From Pseudomonadota bacterium (GTDB lineage: Bacteria; Pseudomonadota; Gammaproteobacteria; Steroidobacterales; Steroidobacteraceae), in the NCBI GenBank assembly GCA_016705325.1, contig JADIYJ010000013.1:141963-205962 (forward strand): DNA of 64,000 bases, read 5' to 3'. The stretch's first letter is position 1; every line of letters begins with the position of its first letter. Below are positions 51,034 through 62,404 of the stretch, piece by piece. The position numbers and the translations under genes are program-made. The notes beneath the pieces are model-generated. The model did not search any database and was not told the DNA's origin. It was given only the letters and a program-made list of their open reading frames with translations.

Positions 51034-52356
51034 ATGTCAATCGCCAGCCTCAAGCGAACTCCAGACAAGATTGCCGCGCCGGGCATGCGCAGCACCGACG
51101 GTCAGGATCGCGTCGTCGAGCAGGCCACCGGATGGCAGCACGATCGACGCGTCCGCATCGCCGCGGCTGTCGCGCTGCTCGTGCTCGGTGCGGCGGTCCT
51201 GGTGTGGTTCCTGAAGGGCTGGGCGTCGACGGACGCGACCGTTGCCCTCGATCGCGTGCGCGTCGCGACGGTGACACGCGGTGAATTTCTCAGCGACGTC
51301 GCGGCGCAGGCCACCGTCGTGGCGGCCGTGAGTCCCACGCTGTATGCACCTGCGGCCGGCACGGTGACCCTGAACCGCAATGCAGGCGACGCGGTCAAGA
51401 AAGGCGACCTGCTCGCGACCGTGGAAAGTCCCGGCTTGAGGAACGAATTCGAGCGCGAGCGCGCGACGCTCGAGAGCCTCGTCGTCGACCTGCGCCGCCA
51501 GGAGATCGACGTGCGCCGCAAGATCCTGCAGAGCCAGCAGACCGCGGACATGGCCGGCGTCGCGATCCGTGCCGCCGAGCGGGAATTTGCCCGGGCGCAG
51601 ACGTCGTGGGACCAGCGGATCATCAGCCAGCGGGATTACCAGCGCGCCCAGGACGACCTCGACGAGGCGAAGCTCACGCACCACCACGCGGTCGAAACCG
51701 CGGGCCTGGAGAAGGAAGGCCTCGAGTTCGAGTTGCAGACACGACGCCTGCAGCGGGACCGGCAGCAGCTGCTGGTCGAGGATCTCGAGCGCCGGGTCGG
51801 CGAGCTCGCGGTGAAGTCCCCGGTCGACGGCATGGTCGGCAACCTCGCGGTGACGCAGAAGGCCGCCGTGCAGCAGGATGCCGCGCTGCTCACCGTCGTC
51901 GACCTGTCTGCGCTCGAAATCGAGTTCCGCGTCGCCGAGACCTACGCCGGGACCATCGGTGTCGGCATGCAGGCCGACGTGTCGTATGGCGGCAAGACGT
52001 ACGCGGGCGAAGTGAGCGCGATCTCGCCGGAAGTGCGCCAGGGCGAAGTCACCGGTCGCGTGCGACTGCGCGAAATCCCGGCGGGCCTGCGCCAGAACCA
52101 GCGCGTTTCGGTGCGCATCCTGATGGACAAACGCGACAACGTGCTCAAGGTGGAGCGCGGCGGCTTCTACGAAGCCGGCGGTGGCGCCACGGCCTACGTC
52201 GTGCAGGACGGCGTCGCCGAGCAGCGTCCGATCAAGACCGGCGCCGTCAGCGTGCGCGAGATCGAAATCGTCGACGGCCTCGCCGCGGGCGACCAGATCG
52301 TGATTTCGGACACCGAAGATTTCAAGAATGCGCCGCGCGTGATGCTCGCGGACTGA
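51034..52356 (+). CDS. HlyD/MacA-like periplasmic adaptor (membrane fusion protein)
   Basis: The adaptor of a tripartite efflux pump. The 440 residues have one transmembrane helix (about 43-63), a biotinyl-lipoyl half-domain near SPTLYAPAAGTVTLNRNAGDAVKKGDLLATVESPG, a long coiled-coil hairpin (about 130-260), the second lipoyl half (VKSPVDGMVGNLAV), a beta-barrel and a membrane-proximal domain. There is no lipobox. The ribosome site is weak. It is the first gene after the sigma-54 promoter. Confidence 0.93.
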   Translation: MSIASLKRTPDKIAAPGMRSTDGQDRVVEQATGWQHDRRVRIAAAVALLVLGAAVLVWFLKGWASTDATVALDRVRVATVTRGEFLSDVAAQATVVAAVSPTLYAPAAGTVTLNRNAGDAVKKGDLLATVESPGLRNEFERERATLESLVVDLRRQEIDVRRKILQSQQTADMAGVAIRAAEREFARAQTSWDQRIISQRDYQRAQDDLDEAKLTHHHAVETAGLEKEGLEFELQTRRLQRDRQQLLVEDLERRVGELAVKSPVDGMVGNLAVTQKAAVQQDAALLTVVDLSALEIEFRVAETYAGTIGVGMQADVSYGGKTYAGEVSAISPEVRQGEVTGRVRLREIPAGLRQNQRVSVRILMDKRDNVLKVERGGFYEAGGGATAYVVQDGVAEQRPIKTGAVSVREIEIVDGLAAGDQIVISDTEDFKNAPRVMLAD

Positions 52357-52380
52357 CGAACGAACGCAAGAGGACGAACC

Positions 52381-53117
52381 ATGTTCGAAATGACCCAGGT
52401 GACGAAGGCCTACCGGACGGACCTGCTCGAGACGCATGCGCTGCGCGAGTTCAGCCTGAAGGTCGACAAGGGCGAATTCGTCGCGGTGACCGGGCCCTCC
52501 GGCTCCGGCAAGACCACGTTTCTCAACGTGGCGGGCCTGCTCGAGACGTTCGATTCCGGCAGCTACCGCCTCGACGACGTGGACGTGAGCAAGCTCGACG
52601 ACGACGCGCGCTCCCGGGTGCGCAATCACAAGATCGGGTTCATCTTCCAGAGCTTCAACCTGATCCCCGACCTGAACGTGTTCGACAACGTCGACGTGCC
52701 GCTGCGCTACCGCCGCATGCAGGCCGCCGAACGCCGCGAGCGGATCAACTCCGCGCTCGACCTGGTGGGGCTCTCCTCACGCATGAAACACCTGCCCTCA
52801 CAGCTTTCGGGCGGCCAGCAGCAGCGTGTCGCCATTGCCCGCGCGCGCTCGCGGGTGATCCGGCATTGCTGCTCGCGGACGAACCCACCGGCAACCTCGA
52901 TTCGCTGATGGCGCGCCAGGTCATGGACCTGCTCGAACAGATCAACGGCATGGGCGCCACCATCGTGATGGTCACGCACGACCCGGAGCTCGCGCGCCGC
53001 GCGCACCGCAACGTGCAGGTCATCGACGGCCAGATCACGGACTACAAGCCGTACGAGGCGCATTCGGCGTCGGTGACGGTGCTGCACCCGCAGGCAGCAG
53101 ACGCGACCTACGGCTGA
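52381..53117 (+). CDS. ABC transporter ATP-binding protein, MacB type (frameshifted)
   Basis: The ATPase of the exporter. Walker A GPSGSGKTTFLN, FIFQSFNLIPDLNVFDNVDVPL and signature LSGGQQQRVAIARA are in the first frame. Walker B LLLADEPTGNLDSLMARQVMDLL and the H-loop VTHD are in another. Two extra bases in the CG repeat at 52838-52850 (CGCGCGCG) cause the shift; the expected text is AIARALAGDPALLLADEP. Corrected length is about 244 residues. An AGAGGA site precedes the ATG. Confidence 0.9.
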
Positions 53118-53137
53118 CCGGGCAGGGAGGTTCCACC

Positions 53138-54472
53138 ATGTTTGCTTACGACCTGCGCCTCGCGCTCGACAGCATGAAGCGCCATCCGGGGCTCTCGGCG
53201 CTGATGGTGCTGGCGATCGCGCTGGGCATCGCCGTCTGCACCGTGACGTTCACGATCTACCACGCGATGGCGACCAACCCGATCCCGCAGAAGAGCGACC
53301 AGCTTTACGCGGTGACGCTCGACACGTGGAGTGCCGAACGCCCCTACGACGACGAGAAGCCGGAGCAACCGCCGCAGCTCCTCACCTACCGTGACGCGAT
53401 GTTCCTGCACGGCGCCAAGGCCGCGTCGCGCAGCGTGGTGATGTACAAGTCGGGCGCACTGCTGATCCCGGCACGCGAAGGCGTGAAGCCGTTCAATTCC
53501 CAGCTGCGCGTGACGTCGCACGAATTCTTCGGAATGTTCGACGTCCCGTTCGCCTACGGCCAGGGCTGGGACGCCGCGGCCGATGCGGGCCCGCAACCCG
53601 TCGTCGTGCTGAGTCACGAGACCAACGAGAAGGTCTTCGGCGGCGCGAACAGCGTCGGCCAGATGCTCAAGCTCGGCAAGGTCGAGTACCGCGTCGTGGG
53701 CGTCCTGCAGCCATGGAATCCGAGTCCCAAGTTCTTCGACCTCAACAACGGCGCATTCGAGGAGGCCGAGGATGCCTACGTGCCGTACGGCTGGGGCAAG
53801 GCGCTGGAGCTGCCGGTGTACGGCAACACCAATTGCTGGAAACCGGAAACCGGCGAAAGCTACCAGGACTTCCTCAACTCGGAATGCGTCTGGCTGCAGT
53901 TCTGGGCCGAGCTGCCGACCCTGGCCGACCGCGACAAGTACCAGGCCTTCGTCGACAACTACGCGCGCAGCCAGAAGGCGGCGGGACGCATGCCGCGGCC
54001 GCTCAACAACCGCCTCTACGACGTCGAGCAGTGGCTGGACCGCAACGAAGTCGTGCAGAAGGACAACCGCGTGCTGATCGGCATCGCGCTGATGTTCCTT
54101 GGCGTGTGCCTGGTCAACGTCGTGGGCCTGCTGCTCGCGAAGTTCCTGAACGCGGCGCCGCTCACCGGGCTGCGTCGCGCGCTCGGGGCGAGCCGGCGCG
54201 ACATCGTCCGCCAGCACATGACGGAGGTCCTGCTCATCGGCCTCGCCGGCGGCGTGCTCGGCTTGTTGCTCGCGGTGGGCGGACTGGCCGGAATCCGCGC
54301 GATCTACAGCTCGGATTTCAACGGCAGCTCGTATGAGCGACTGACCCAGATCGATCCGGTCATCGTTCTCGTCACGCTCGCGCTGGCGCTGCTCGCCGGA
54401 GCGATCGCAGGACTGTACCCCTCGTGGCGAATCGGCCGCACCGCGCCGGCCGTCTACCTCAAGACGCAGTAA
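53138..54472 (+). CDS. MacB-like ABC transporter permease, first
   Basis: A 444-residue permease: N-terminal transmembrane helix (LMVLAIALGIAVCTVTFTIYH), a large periplasmic MacB_PCD domain, and three C-terminal helices of the FtsX domain (LTGLRRALGASRRDIVRQH near 345). It has no ATPase domain, so ATP binding comes from the separate upstream gene. With the next gene it forms a heterodimeric pump. Confidence 0.91.
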   Translation: MFAYDLRLALDSMKRHPGLSALMVLAIALGIAVCTVTFTIYHAMATNPIPQKSDQLYAVTLDTWSAERPYDDEKPEQPPQLLTYRDAMFLHGAKAASRSVVMYKSGALLIPAREGVKPFNSQLRVTSHEFFGMFDVPFAYGQGWDAAADAGPQPVVVLSHETNEKVFGGANSVGQMLKLGKVEYRVVGVLQPWNPSPKFFDLNNGAFEEAEDAYVPYGWGKALELPVYGNTNCWKPETGESYQDFLNSECVWLQFWAELPTLADRDKYQAFVDNYARSQKAAGRMPRPLNNRLYDVEQWLDRNEVVQKDNRVLIGIALMFLGVCLVNVVGLLLAKFLNAAPLTGLRRALGASRRDIVRQHMTEVLLIGLAGGVLGLLLAVGGLAGIRAIYSSDFNGSSYERLTQIDPVIVLVTLALALLAGAIAGLYPSWRIGRTAPAVYLKTQ

Positions 54473-54492
54473 GTTCGAAGGACACCCCGAAC

Positions 54493-55698
54493 ATGGACAT
54501 CAAGCCGATCCTCAGTTCGCTGCGCCGCAGCCCGACGGGCGCCATCCTGGTGGCGCTGCAGATCGCCCTGGCGCTCGCGATCGTCGTCAATTCGCTGTTC
54601 ATCATCGTGCAGCGGTTCGAGAAGGTGAATCGCGACCCGGGCGTCGACGTGCCCAACATCTTCTTCGTCGGGTGGGTACCCTCGAGCGACAGCTACCAGG
54701 GCGAAGTGACGATGCGCGAGGACCTGGCCACGCTGCGCAGCCTGCCGGGCGTCAAGGCCGCCACGGTCATCAACGCCGTACCGCTGTCGGGCGGCGGTTC
54801 CAGCACGTCGGTATTCACCGAGCCCAATGAAAAGGGCCGGCGCGCGGACATGAACTATTTCGAGGTGGACGAGCAGGGCCTCGACACGTTCGGGGTCACG
54901 CTGACCGAAGGGCGCAACTTCGATGCCACGATCGTCACCAAGCCGCCCCGCAACAGTTCGTTCTCACCCTCGGGAATCCTGGTCACGCAGGATGTGGCGA
55001 AGGAGCTGTTCCCGAAGGAGTCCGCCCTGGGCAAGACGATCTATACCGGCACCAGCCAGCCGGTCACGATCCTCGGCATCATCGATCACATGCACGGCTC
55101 GTGGCCGGGCTGGGACAACGTCGGCGACGTCGCCTTGTTCCCGGTGATCCCCGACGAGACGTACGCGCGTTACATGGTGCGCGCGCAGCCGGGTCAGCGC
55201 GATGCGATGATGAAGCAGGCCGAGGAAGCCCTGAACAAGGTGGACAACGGACGCGTGATCCTCAAGGTGCGTTCACTGGAGTACATCGCGGCCAACACCT
55301 ACGCGGACGACCGCGCCATGGCCGTGTACCTGAGCGTGGTCATCGCCCTGCTGCTGGGCATTGCGGCGCTCGGCATTTTCGGGCTGGCGGCGTTCAACGT
55401 CAGCACGCGCACCAAGCAGATCGGCACCCGCCGGGCCGTCGGCGCCCGTCGCACCGACATCCTGAAGTACTTCCTGGCGGAGAACTGGCTGATCACGTCG
55501 CTGGGCGTGGTCCTCGGCTGCGTGCTGGCGCTGCTGCTGGGGTACTGGCTCAGCACGACGTTCGAACTCCCGCGACTGAAGCTCTATTATCTGGTGCTCG
55601 GGGTGGTCGGGCTCTGGATCGTCAGCCTCGCGGCAGCGTTCCGGCCCGCGCGTCGCGCATCGCTGGTCTCACCGGCCATCGCCACCCGCACGGTCTGA
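54493..55698 (+). CDS. MacB-like ABC transporter permease, second
   Basis: A 401-residue permease paralogous in layout to its neighbour: MDIKPILSSLRRSPTGAILVALQIALALAIVV helix, a periplasmic domain, and a final FtsX domain with TRTKQIGTRRAVGARRTDILKYF. The ATG follows the previous stop by 20 bases. The exported substrate is unknown; antimicrobial peptides, siderophores or lipids are all possible for this class. Confidence 0.91.
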   Translation: MDIKPILSSLRRSPTGAILVALQIALALAIVVNSLFIIVQRFEKVNRDPGVDVPNIFFVGWVPSSDSYQGEVTMREDLATLRSLPGVKAATVINAVPLSGGGSSTSVFTEPNEKGRRADMNYFEVDEQGLDTFGVTLTEGRNFDATIVTKPPRNSSFSPSGILVTQDVAKELFPKESALGKTIYTGTSQPVTILGIIDHMHGSWPGWDNVGDVALFPVIPDETYARYMVRAQPGQRDAMMKQAEEALNKVDNGRVILKVRSLEYIAANTYADDRAMAVYLSVVIALLLGIAALGIFGLAAFNVSTRTKQIGTRRAVGARRTDILKYFLAENWLITSLGVVLGCVLALLLGYWLSTTFELPRLKLYYLVLGVVGLWIVSLAAAFRPARRASLVSPAIATRTV

Positions 55699-55729
55699 AC
55701 TTCACGCGGAACAGGTTGCAGCCAGCCGA

Positions 55730-57097
<1,368 letters not shown>

Positions 57098-57100
57098 ATC

Positions 57101-58462
57101 ATGCGGCAGCGGCGGGTCACGCTCTTCCTCGTCGCGCTGGGGCTGTTGACGCTCGTCGCACTGGCCATGGCGGACATCGCGTGGTCGTACCGTGTCGCGG
57201 CACTGGTGTTCGCGACGATCGCCTACGCGACACTGGCCTGGTGGGTACGGCGCTCGCTGCACGCGCAGGAGTCGCTGCTGGACTCCCTCGCCGACGGCAT
57301 CTCGAGCCTGCACGACGCGGACTACAGCGTGAGCATCGCGGAACCGCGGGATGCCAAATGGCGCAGGCTGGTGACTGCTTACAACGCGCTCGGCGGCACG
57401 CTGCGCAGCCAGCGCCAGGATCTCTACCAGCGCGAACTGCTGCTCGACACCGTGATCCAGGCGTCGCCGCTGGCGCTGCTCCTGACGAACGCCACCGGCA
57501 CGATCCTGTACGCGAATCTCGCGGCCCGGCAGTTGCTGTCTGCCGGCCGCAAGCTCGAAGGGCTTGCGCTCGCACCGCTGCTCGAGCCGATGCCAGCCTC
57601 GCTGCGCGAGGCGTTCGAGGACAATCGCGACCGGCTGTTCACGGCGACGGTCCGGAACGATGCCGAGGTCTTCCACGTTTCGCACCGTCAGTTCCTGTTG
57701 AACGGACAGCCGCACCGCCTGCGCCTGCTGAAGCAGCTCACGCGCGAGGTCAACGCACAGGAAGTGGCGATCTGGAAGCGCGTGATCCGCGTCATTGCGC
57801 ACGAGATCAACAATTCCGTCGCGCCGATCGCGTCGCTGGCGCAGTCGGGCCAGCGCCTCGCCCTGCAGCCGGACACGGCGCAACTCCAGCGCGTGTTCGG
57901 CGCGATCGAGGAGCGCATGTCGCACCTGGCGCAGTTCGTCGACGGCTACTCGCGCTTCGCCAAGCTGCCGAAGCCGCGGCCCGCGCACGTCGACTGGCGC
58001 CGCTTCCTCGATTCGCTGCAGGCCGTCGCGCCGTTTGCGCTCGATGGCATCGTGCCCGGCGAGATGGGGTGGTTCGACGAATCGCAACTCGAGCAGGTCA
58101 TGATCAACCTGCTCAAGAACGCCGCGGAAGCGGGCTCGCCGGCGTCGTCGACCATCGTGTCGGTCCGCCCCGTGCGTGGCGGCTGGACGGTCGAGGTGCG
58201 CGACCGTGGCTCGGGCATGAGTCCGGACGTGCTGACCAACGCGTTGCTGCCGTTTTATTCGACCAAGCCCGCCGGCAGCGGGCTCGGCCTGACGCTGTGC
58301 CGCGAGATCGTGGAGGCGCACGGTGGCACGCTCGAGGCGGGCAACCGGACCGACGGCGAGGAGGGAGCCGTGGTCCGGTTCTGGCTGCCGCCGTCGCCCG
58401 ACACGCCGGATTACGGACTGCGGTCGTCGATCGTCGAGCCCGCATCGACCCAGACGCCGTAG
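57101..58462 (+). CDS. NtrY-like sensor histidine kinase
   Basis: A 453-residue kinase, 3 bases after the regulator gene. Two transmembrane helices lie at the N-terminus (residues 7-48) with almost no periplasmic loop, then a HAMP-like and a PAS segment (about 110-220), the H-box RVIAHEINNSVAPI, the N-box QVMINLLKNAAEAG and G-boxes DRGSGM and SGLGLTLCREI. The small periplasmic part suggests it senses a signal in the membrane, as in NtrY- or BceS-like sensors linked to ABC exporters. Confidence 0.93.
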   Translation: MRQRRVTLFLVALGLLTLVALAMADIAWSYRVAALVFATIAYATLAWWVRRSLHAQESLLDSLADGISSLHDADYSVSIAEPRDAKWRRLVTAYNALGGTLRSQRQDLYQRELLLDTVIQASPLALLLTNATGTILYANLAARQLLSAGRKLEGLALAPLLEPMPASLREAFEDNRDRLFTATVRNDAEVFHVSHRQFLLNGQPHRLRLLKQLTREVNAQEVAIWKRVIRVIAHEINNSVAPIASLAQSGQRLALQPDTAQLQRVFGAIEERMSHLAQFVDGYSRFAKLPKPRPAHVDWRRFLDSLQAVAPFALDGIVPGEMGWFDESQLEQVMINLLKNAAEAGSPASSTIVSVRPVRGGWTVEVRDRGSGMSPDVLTNALLPFYSTKPAGSGLGLTLCREIVEAHGGTLEAGNRTDGEEGAVVRFWLPPSPDTPDYGLRSSIVEPASTQTP

Positions 58463-58662
58463 CTGCACCGCAGGACCTGCGAGCCACTCGCGACGAAATC
58501 GCCGTTGCGGAATTCCGCGCCGTTGAACCAGCACACCGCTGCGCCGGGCACCTGCTGCCGCACCACATCGGTATCGATGTCTTCTTCGACGGCAATCGGG
58601 GAGTTGCGCAGTTCAGGGTCGGGCGACCCGACCTGGGTGATCGAACGATGCTCATGCAACAT
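58411..58662 (-). CDS. Small cysteine-containing protein (DUF1496-like)
   Basis: An 83-residue protein with an excellent ribosome site (GAGGAG, 7 bases before the ATG) that overlaps the groEL stop region. The middle reads AVCWFNGAEFRNGDFVASG and then LRCSYGVWVDAGS. The CW-x-NG and later LRC pattern resembles DUF1496, a family of unknown function, but the match is from memory. No signal peptide is apparent. It is translationally linked to the GroEL paralogue, and its 3' end overlaps the opposing kinase gene by 52 bases. Confidence 0.6.
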   Translation of the reverse strand: MLHEHRSITQVGSPDPELRNSPIAVEEDIDTDVVRQQVPGAAVCWFNGAEFRNGDFVASGSQVLRCSYGVWVDAGSTIDDRSP

Positions 58663-58673
58663 GGTTGTTCTCC

Positions 58674-60293
58674 TCAGAGATCTGCACCCTCAGGCAGCGA
58701 CGGCTTTTCCTTGTCCGGGATCTCGGTCATCGTCGCCTCCGTCAGCAGCAGCACGCCGGCCACGGAGACTGCGTTTTCCAGCGCCACGCGCACGACCTTG
58801 GTCGGGTCGACGATGCCGGCCTCGTACAGGTACACGTACTCCTTGCGCGCTGCGTCGAAGCCCGCGGCGCCGGTACCCGCCATCATTCGAGCGACGACCA
58901 CGCCGCCGTCCACCGACGAGTTCTCGGCAATCTGGCGTGCAGGCGCTTCGAGCACCCGCCTCAGGCACGCCACGCCGGTGCGCTCGTCGCCTGCGGACTC
59001 GGATTCGAGCTTTGCCACGGCATCGATGCAGCGGATCAGGGCGAGGCCGCCGCCCGGGACGATTCCTTCGGCCACCGCCGCCTTGGTTGCACTGATCGCA
59101 TCGTCGAGCGCGTCCTTCTTCGATTTCATCTCCGATTCCGAGGGCGCGCCGACGCGAATCACGGCCACGCCGCCGGCCAGCTTGGCCAGGCGTTCCTCGA
59201 GCTTCTCGCGGTCGTAGTCGCTGGACGCCTTCTCGATCTCGTGGCGGATCTGCGTCATCCGGCCGTCGATGGCGGACCTTGCGCCTGCGCCACCGATGAT
59301 CGTCGTCGTGTCCTTGTCGACGACCACGCGCTTGGCCCGGCCGAGCGATGCCAGCTGCACGTCCTCGAGGCGCCTGCCCAGGTCCTCGGAAATCAGTTCG
59401 CCGCCGGTCAGCACCGACATGTCGGTCAGGATCGCCTTGCGCCGGTCGCCGAAGCCGGGCGCCTTGACCGCCACGCTCTTCAGCACGCCGCGGATCTGGT
59501 TGACGACCAGGGTGGCGAGCGCCTCGCCTTCGAAGTCGTCGGCCACGAACAGGATCGGTCGCCCCGACTTCGCCACCTGTTCGAGCACCGGGATCAGGTC
59601 CTTCAGCAGGTTGATCTTGCGGTCGGTCAGCAGCACGTAGGGCTCATCGAGCACGGCCTCCATCTGTTCCGGATCGGAGACGAAGTAAGGCGAGGTGTAG
59701 CCACGGTCGAACTGCATGCCCTCGACCACATCCAGCACGGTCTCGGTGGTCTTCGATTCCTCGACCGTGATGACGCCTTCGTCACCCACCTTTTCCATGG
59801 CGTCGGCGACCAGCTCGCCGATGGCCGCGTCGTTGTGCGCAGAGATGGTCGCCACCTGGGCCTTTTCCTTGCGGGTGCTGACCTTGCGCGACATCGCGGC
59901 GAGCGCGGCCACCGCAACTTCCACCGCACGATCCAGGCCGCGCTTGATGTCGATGGCGCTGGCGCCGGCGGTCACGTTGCGGACCCCGTCGGCGAAGATC
60001 GCATGCGCCAGCACGGTGGCCGTGCTGGTGCCGTCGCCTACGGCGTCGCCGGTCTTCTCGGCAGCCTGCCGCAGCATCTGCGCGCCGAGGTTCTCCTCGG
60101 GATCGCGCAGTTCGAACTCCTTGGCGATGGTGACGCCGTCGTTGCAGACGAGCGGCAGGCCCCACTTCTTCTGGATCAGGACCGATTTCGACTTCGGCCC
60201 GAGCGTGATGCGCACGGCTTCGGCCAGTTGCTGGGTACCCCGCAGGATCTTCTCCCGCGCGGCGGAGCGGAACAGGACCTGTTTGTGCGTCAT
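58674..60293 (-). CDS. Divergent GroEL-like chaperonin without a GGM tail
   Basis: A 60-kDa chaperonin of about 539 residues starting MTHKQVLFRSAAREKILRG. ATP-binding motifs are kept: VTLGPK appears as ITLGPKSKSVLIQ, and GDGTSTATVLA and EGIVPGGGLALIR are present. It lacks the C-terminal GGM repeats and ends PDKEKPSLPEGADL. No groES lies beside it. The divergence from the housekeeping form (WGLPLVCNDGVTIAKEFEL) marks it as a paralogue, and a second, canonical groESL is expected elsewhere. A GGGAGG site precedes the ATG. It is divergent from the cysteine desulfurase gene. Confidence 0.88.
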   Translation of the reverse strand: MTHKQVLFRSAAREKILRGTQQLAEAVRITLGPKSKSVLIQKKWGLPLVCNDGVTIAKEFELRDPEENLGAQMLRQAAEKTGDAVGDGTSTATVLAHAIFADGVRNVTAGASAIDIKRGLDRAVEVAVAALAAMSRKVSTRKEKAQVATISAHNDAAIGELVADAMEKVGDEGVITVEESKTTETVLDVVEGMQFDRGYTSPYFVSDPEQMEAVLDEPYVLLTDRKINLLKDLIPVLEQVAKSGRPILFVADDFEGEALATLVVNQIRGVLKSVAVKAPGFGDRRKAILTDMSVLTGGELISEDLGRRLEDVQLASLGRAKRVVVDKDTTTIIGGAGARSAIDGRMTQIRHEIEKASSDYDREKLEERLAKLAGGVAVIRVGAPSESEMKSKKDALDDAISATKAAVAEGIVPGGGLALIRCIDAVAKLESESAGDERTGVACLRRVLEAPARQIAENSSVDGGVVVARMMAGTGAAGFDAARKEYVYLYEAGIVDPTKVVRVALENAVSVAGVLLLTEATMTEIPDKEKPSLPEGADL

Positions 60294-60393
60294 CGCACGC
60301 CTCCCTGTGCCCTCGTGGGAGTCCAATTTTCCCGCTCCGGTCGGGCAGCCGAAAATACGCAGAGTTGGCAGCCCGGACGGCTAGAATCACTCC

Positions 60394-62104
60394 ATGGATT
60401 CCTCCCTGACCTTCGATTTCCTGCGTTCGCAGATCGTCGGCATCGATGCGGCGTTCGAGACGCCGTTCGGCCGCCGGCTGATGGTCTATTGCGATTACAC
60501 GGCATCGGGCCGCTGCCTGCTCTTCGTCGAGCGCTACCTGCAGCACCTGCAGCGCATTTACGCCAACACGCACACCGAGGACGACCTGACGGGTCGCAGC
60601 ATGAGCCGCCTGCTGCACGAAGCGGAGCGCACGATCAAGCGCGCCGTCAATGCCGGCCCGCACGGGCGCATCGTGGCCTGCGGCACGGGGGCGACCGGCG
60701 CGATCGACAAGCTGCAGCAGATCCTCGGCGTCGCCTTGCCGCCGGCCACGCGCAAGGTGGTGGGCGAGCAGCTGCGAGCCTTCATGGGCGACGCGAAGTT
60801 CGAAGAGTTCCGTCGTTTCCAGCAGTCGCGACAGCCCGGTGGTGTTCGTCGGGCCATACGAGCATCACAGCAACGAAGTCACCTGGCGGCAGGGCCTCGC
60901 CACGGTCGTCGAGGTGAACCTCGCGTCCGATGGCGGCGTGGACCTCGAGCACCTGCAGCACCTGCTGCGTCTGCCCGAGTACCAGGACCGCCTGCGCATA
61001 GGTTCGTTTTCGGCGGCGTCCAACGTCACCGGCATGCGCTCCCCGACGCGCGAGATTGCGAAGCTGCTGCATGCTCACGATGCGTACGCGTGCTTCGACT
61101 ATGCCGCGAGCGCGCCTTACGTCGAAATCGACATGAATCCTGCGCCGGACGCGGCGGGTGGCGACGCTTCGTACGACGCCGTCTTCCTCTCGCCGCACAA
61201 GTTCCTCGGCGGTCCGGGTTCGAGCGGCGTGCTCGTCTTCAACGAACGGCTGTATTCACGCGACCTGCCGCCGAGCGTCGCGGGCGGCGGCACCGTCGAT
61301 TACGTCAGCCCGCTGGACCAGGACTTCATCGCGGACATCGAAGAGCGCGAAAAAGCCGGCACGCCGGGCGTGCTGCAGACGATGAAGGCGGCGCTGGCGA
61401 TGGAGCTCAAGCAGGCGGTCGGCGTCGAGCGGATCGAGGCGCGCGAGCACGAACTGCTGCGCCGCGCGATGCAGCAGTGGTCGGCCAACGAGCGCATCGA
61501 GATCCTGGGCAACCTCGATCCGCAGCGCCGCATCGGCATCGTGTCGTTCAACCTGCGCGATGCGCGCGGTCGCTATCTGCATCCCAAGTTCGTGACGGTG
61601 CTGCTGAACGACCTGTTCGGCATCCAGTCGCGTGCCGGTTGTTCTTGCGCGGGTCCGTATGGTCACCGCCTGCTGGGCATCGACGAGGCGACGTCGGAGC
61701 AGTACCGCGACTGGGTGCGCAAGGGTTTCCAGGGCATCAAGCCCGGCTGGTGCCGCGTCGGGTTTCATTACGCGATGGACGACGCGGACGCCCAGTTCAT
61801 CACGGACGCCGTCGATTTCGTCGCGCGAGCCGGGCACTGCTTCCTGCCGCTGTACGAGTTCGATCCGCCGACGGGCATGTGGACGCATCGCCAGTTCCAG
61901 GAACAGCACGAACGCTTTTCGATCGAAGCCGCGCTCGAGTCCAGAGGTTGTGAGCAGACTGCGTTGCCCACCTCGGAACGCGTGCGTCTCTATGCGGAAT
62001 GCCTGCAGGAGGCGAAGGACATGGCGGCTCGACTGGGTGAGCCTGGAGCCGGCTCCTGCAGCAAGGCTTTTGAGTTCGGCGAGCTGCAGTTTTTCAATCT
62101 GTAA
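60394..62104 (+). CDS. Class V aminotransferase / cysteine desulfurase-like protein (frameshifted)
   Basis: A PLP enzyme of about 569 residues. The N-terminal part (DYTASGRCLLFVERYLQ, ANTHTEDDLTGR, GTGATGAIDKLQQIL) is in one frame. From PVVFVGPYEHHSNEVTWRQG onward it is in the next. One extra base at 60821-60832 is the cause. The PLP lysine is in FLSPHKFLGGPGSSG, and a cysteine-rich loop RAGCSCAGPYGH probably carries the catalytic cysteine. The protein is much longer than IscS, with a C-terminal extension. It may supply sulfur, or act as a selenocysteine lyase; the substrate is not deducible. Confidence 0.87.
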
Positions 62105-62161
62105 CCGGCGCTTGCAGGCAAGTATCGACCAACCGAGTGCAGATTTCTGCGTTATGCGTCC

Positions 62162-62404
62162 ATGAAGATCACGCTGGACCTCGATGACGAATTGCTGGAG
62201 CGCGCCAAGGCGCTCGCGGCCCGTGAAGGCCGCAGCCTCACTGCGCTCATCGAAGACGGACTGCGGTTGAGATTGCGACGCCAGGGGACCAAAAAAGTGG
62301 TCGGGCCGGATATTGCCGTGTACGAAGGTCGTAGCGGACTGGTGCCCGGCGTAGATCCGCTCTCAAATCGATCCCTGGAAGGCGCAGCCGACGATGACGC
62401 CTGA
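62162..62404 (+). CDS. vapB: VapB-like ribbon-helix-helix antitoxin
   Basis: An 80-residue protein beginning MKITLDLDDELLERAKALAAREGRSLTALIEDGL, a standard ribbon-helix-helix domain of the DUF2191/VapB type. The C-terminal half GLVPGVDPLSNRSL should wrap the toxin. The stop overlaps the vapC start. It appears intact. Confidence 0.88.
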   Translation: MKITLDLDDELLERAKALAAREGRSLTALIEDGLRLRLRRQGTKKVVGPDIAVYEGRSGLVPGVDPLSNRSLEGAADDDA

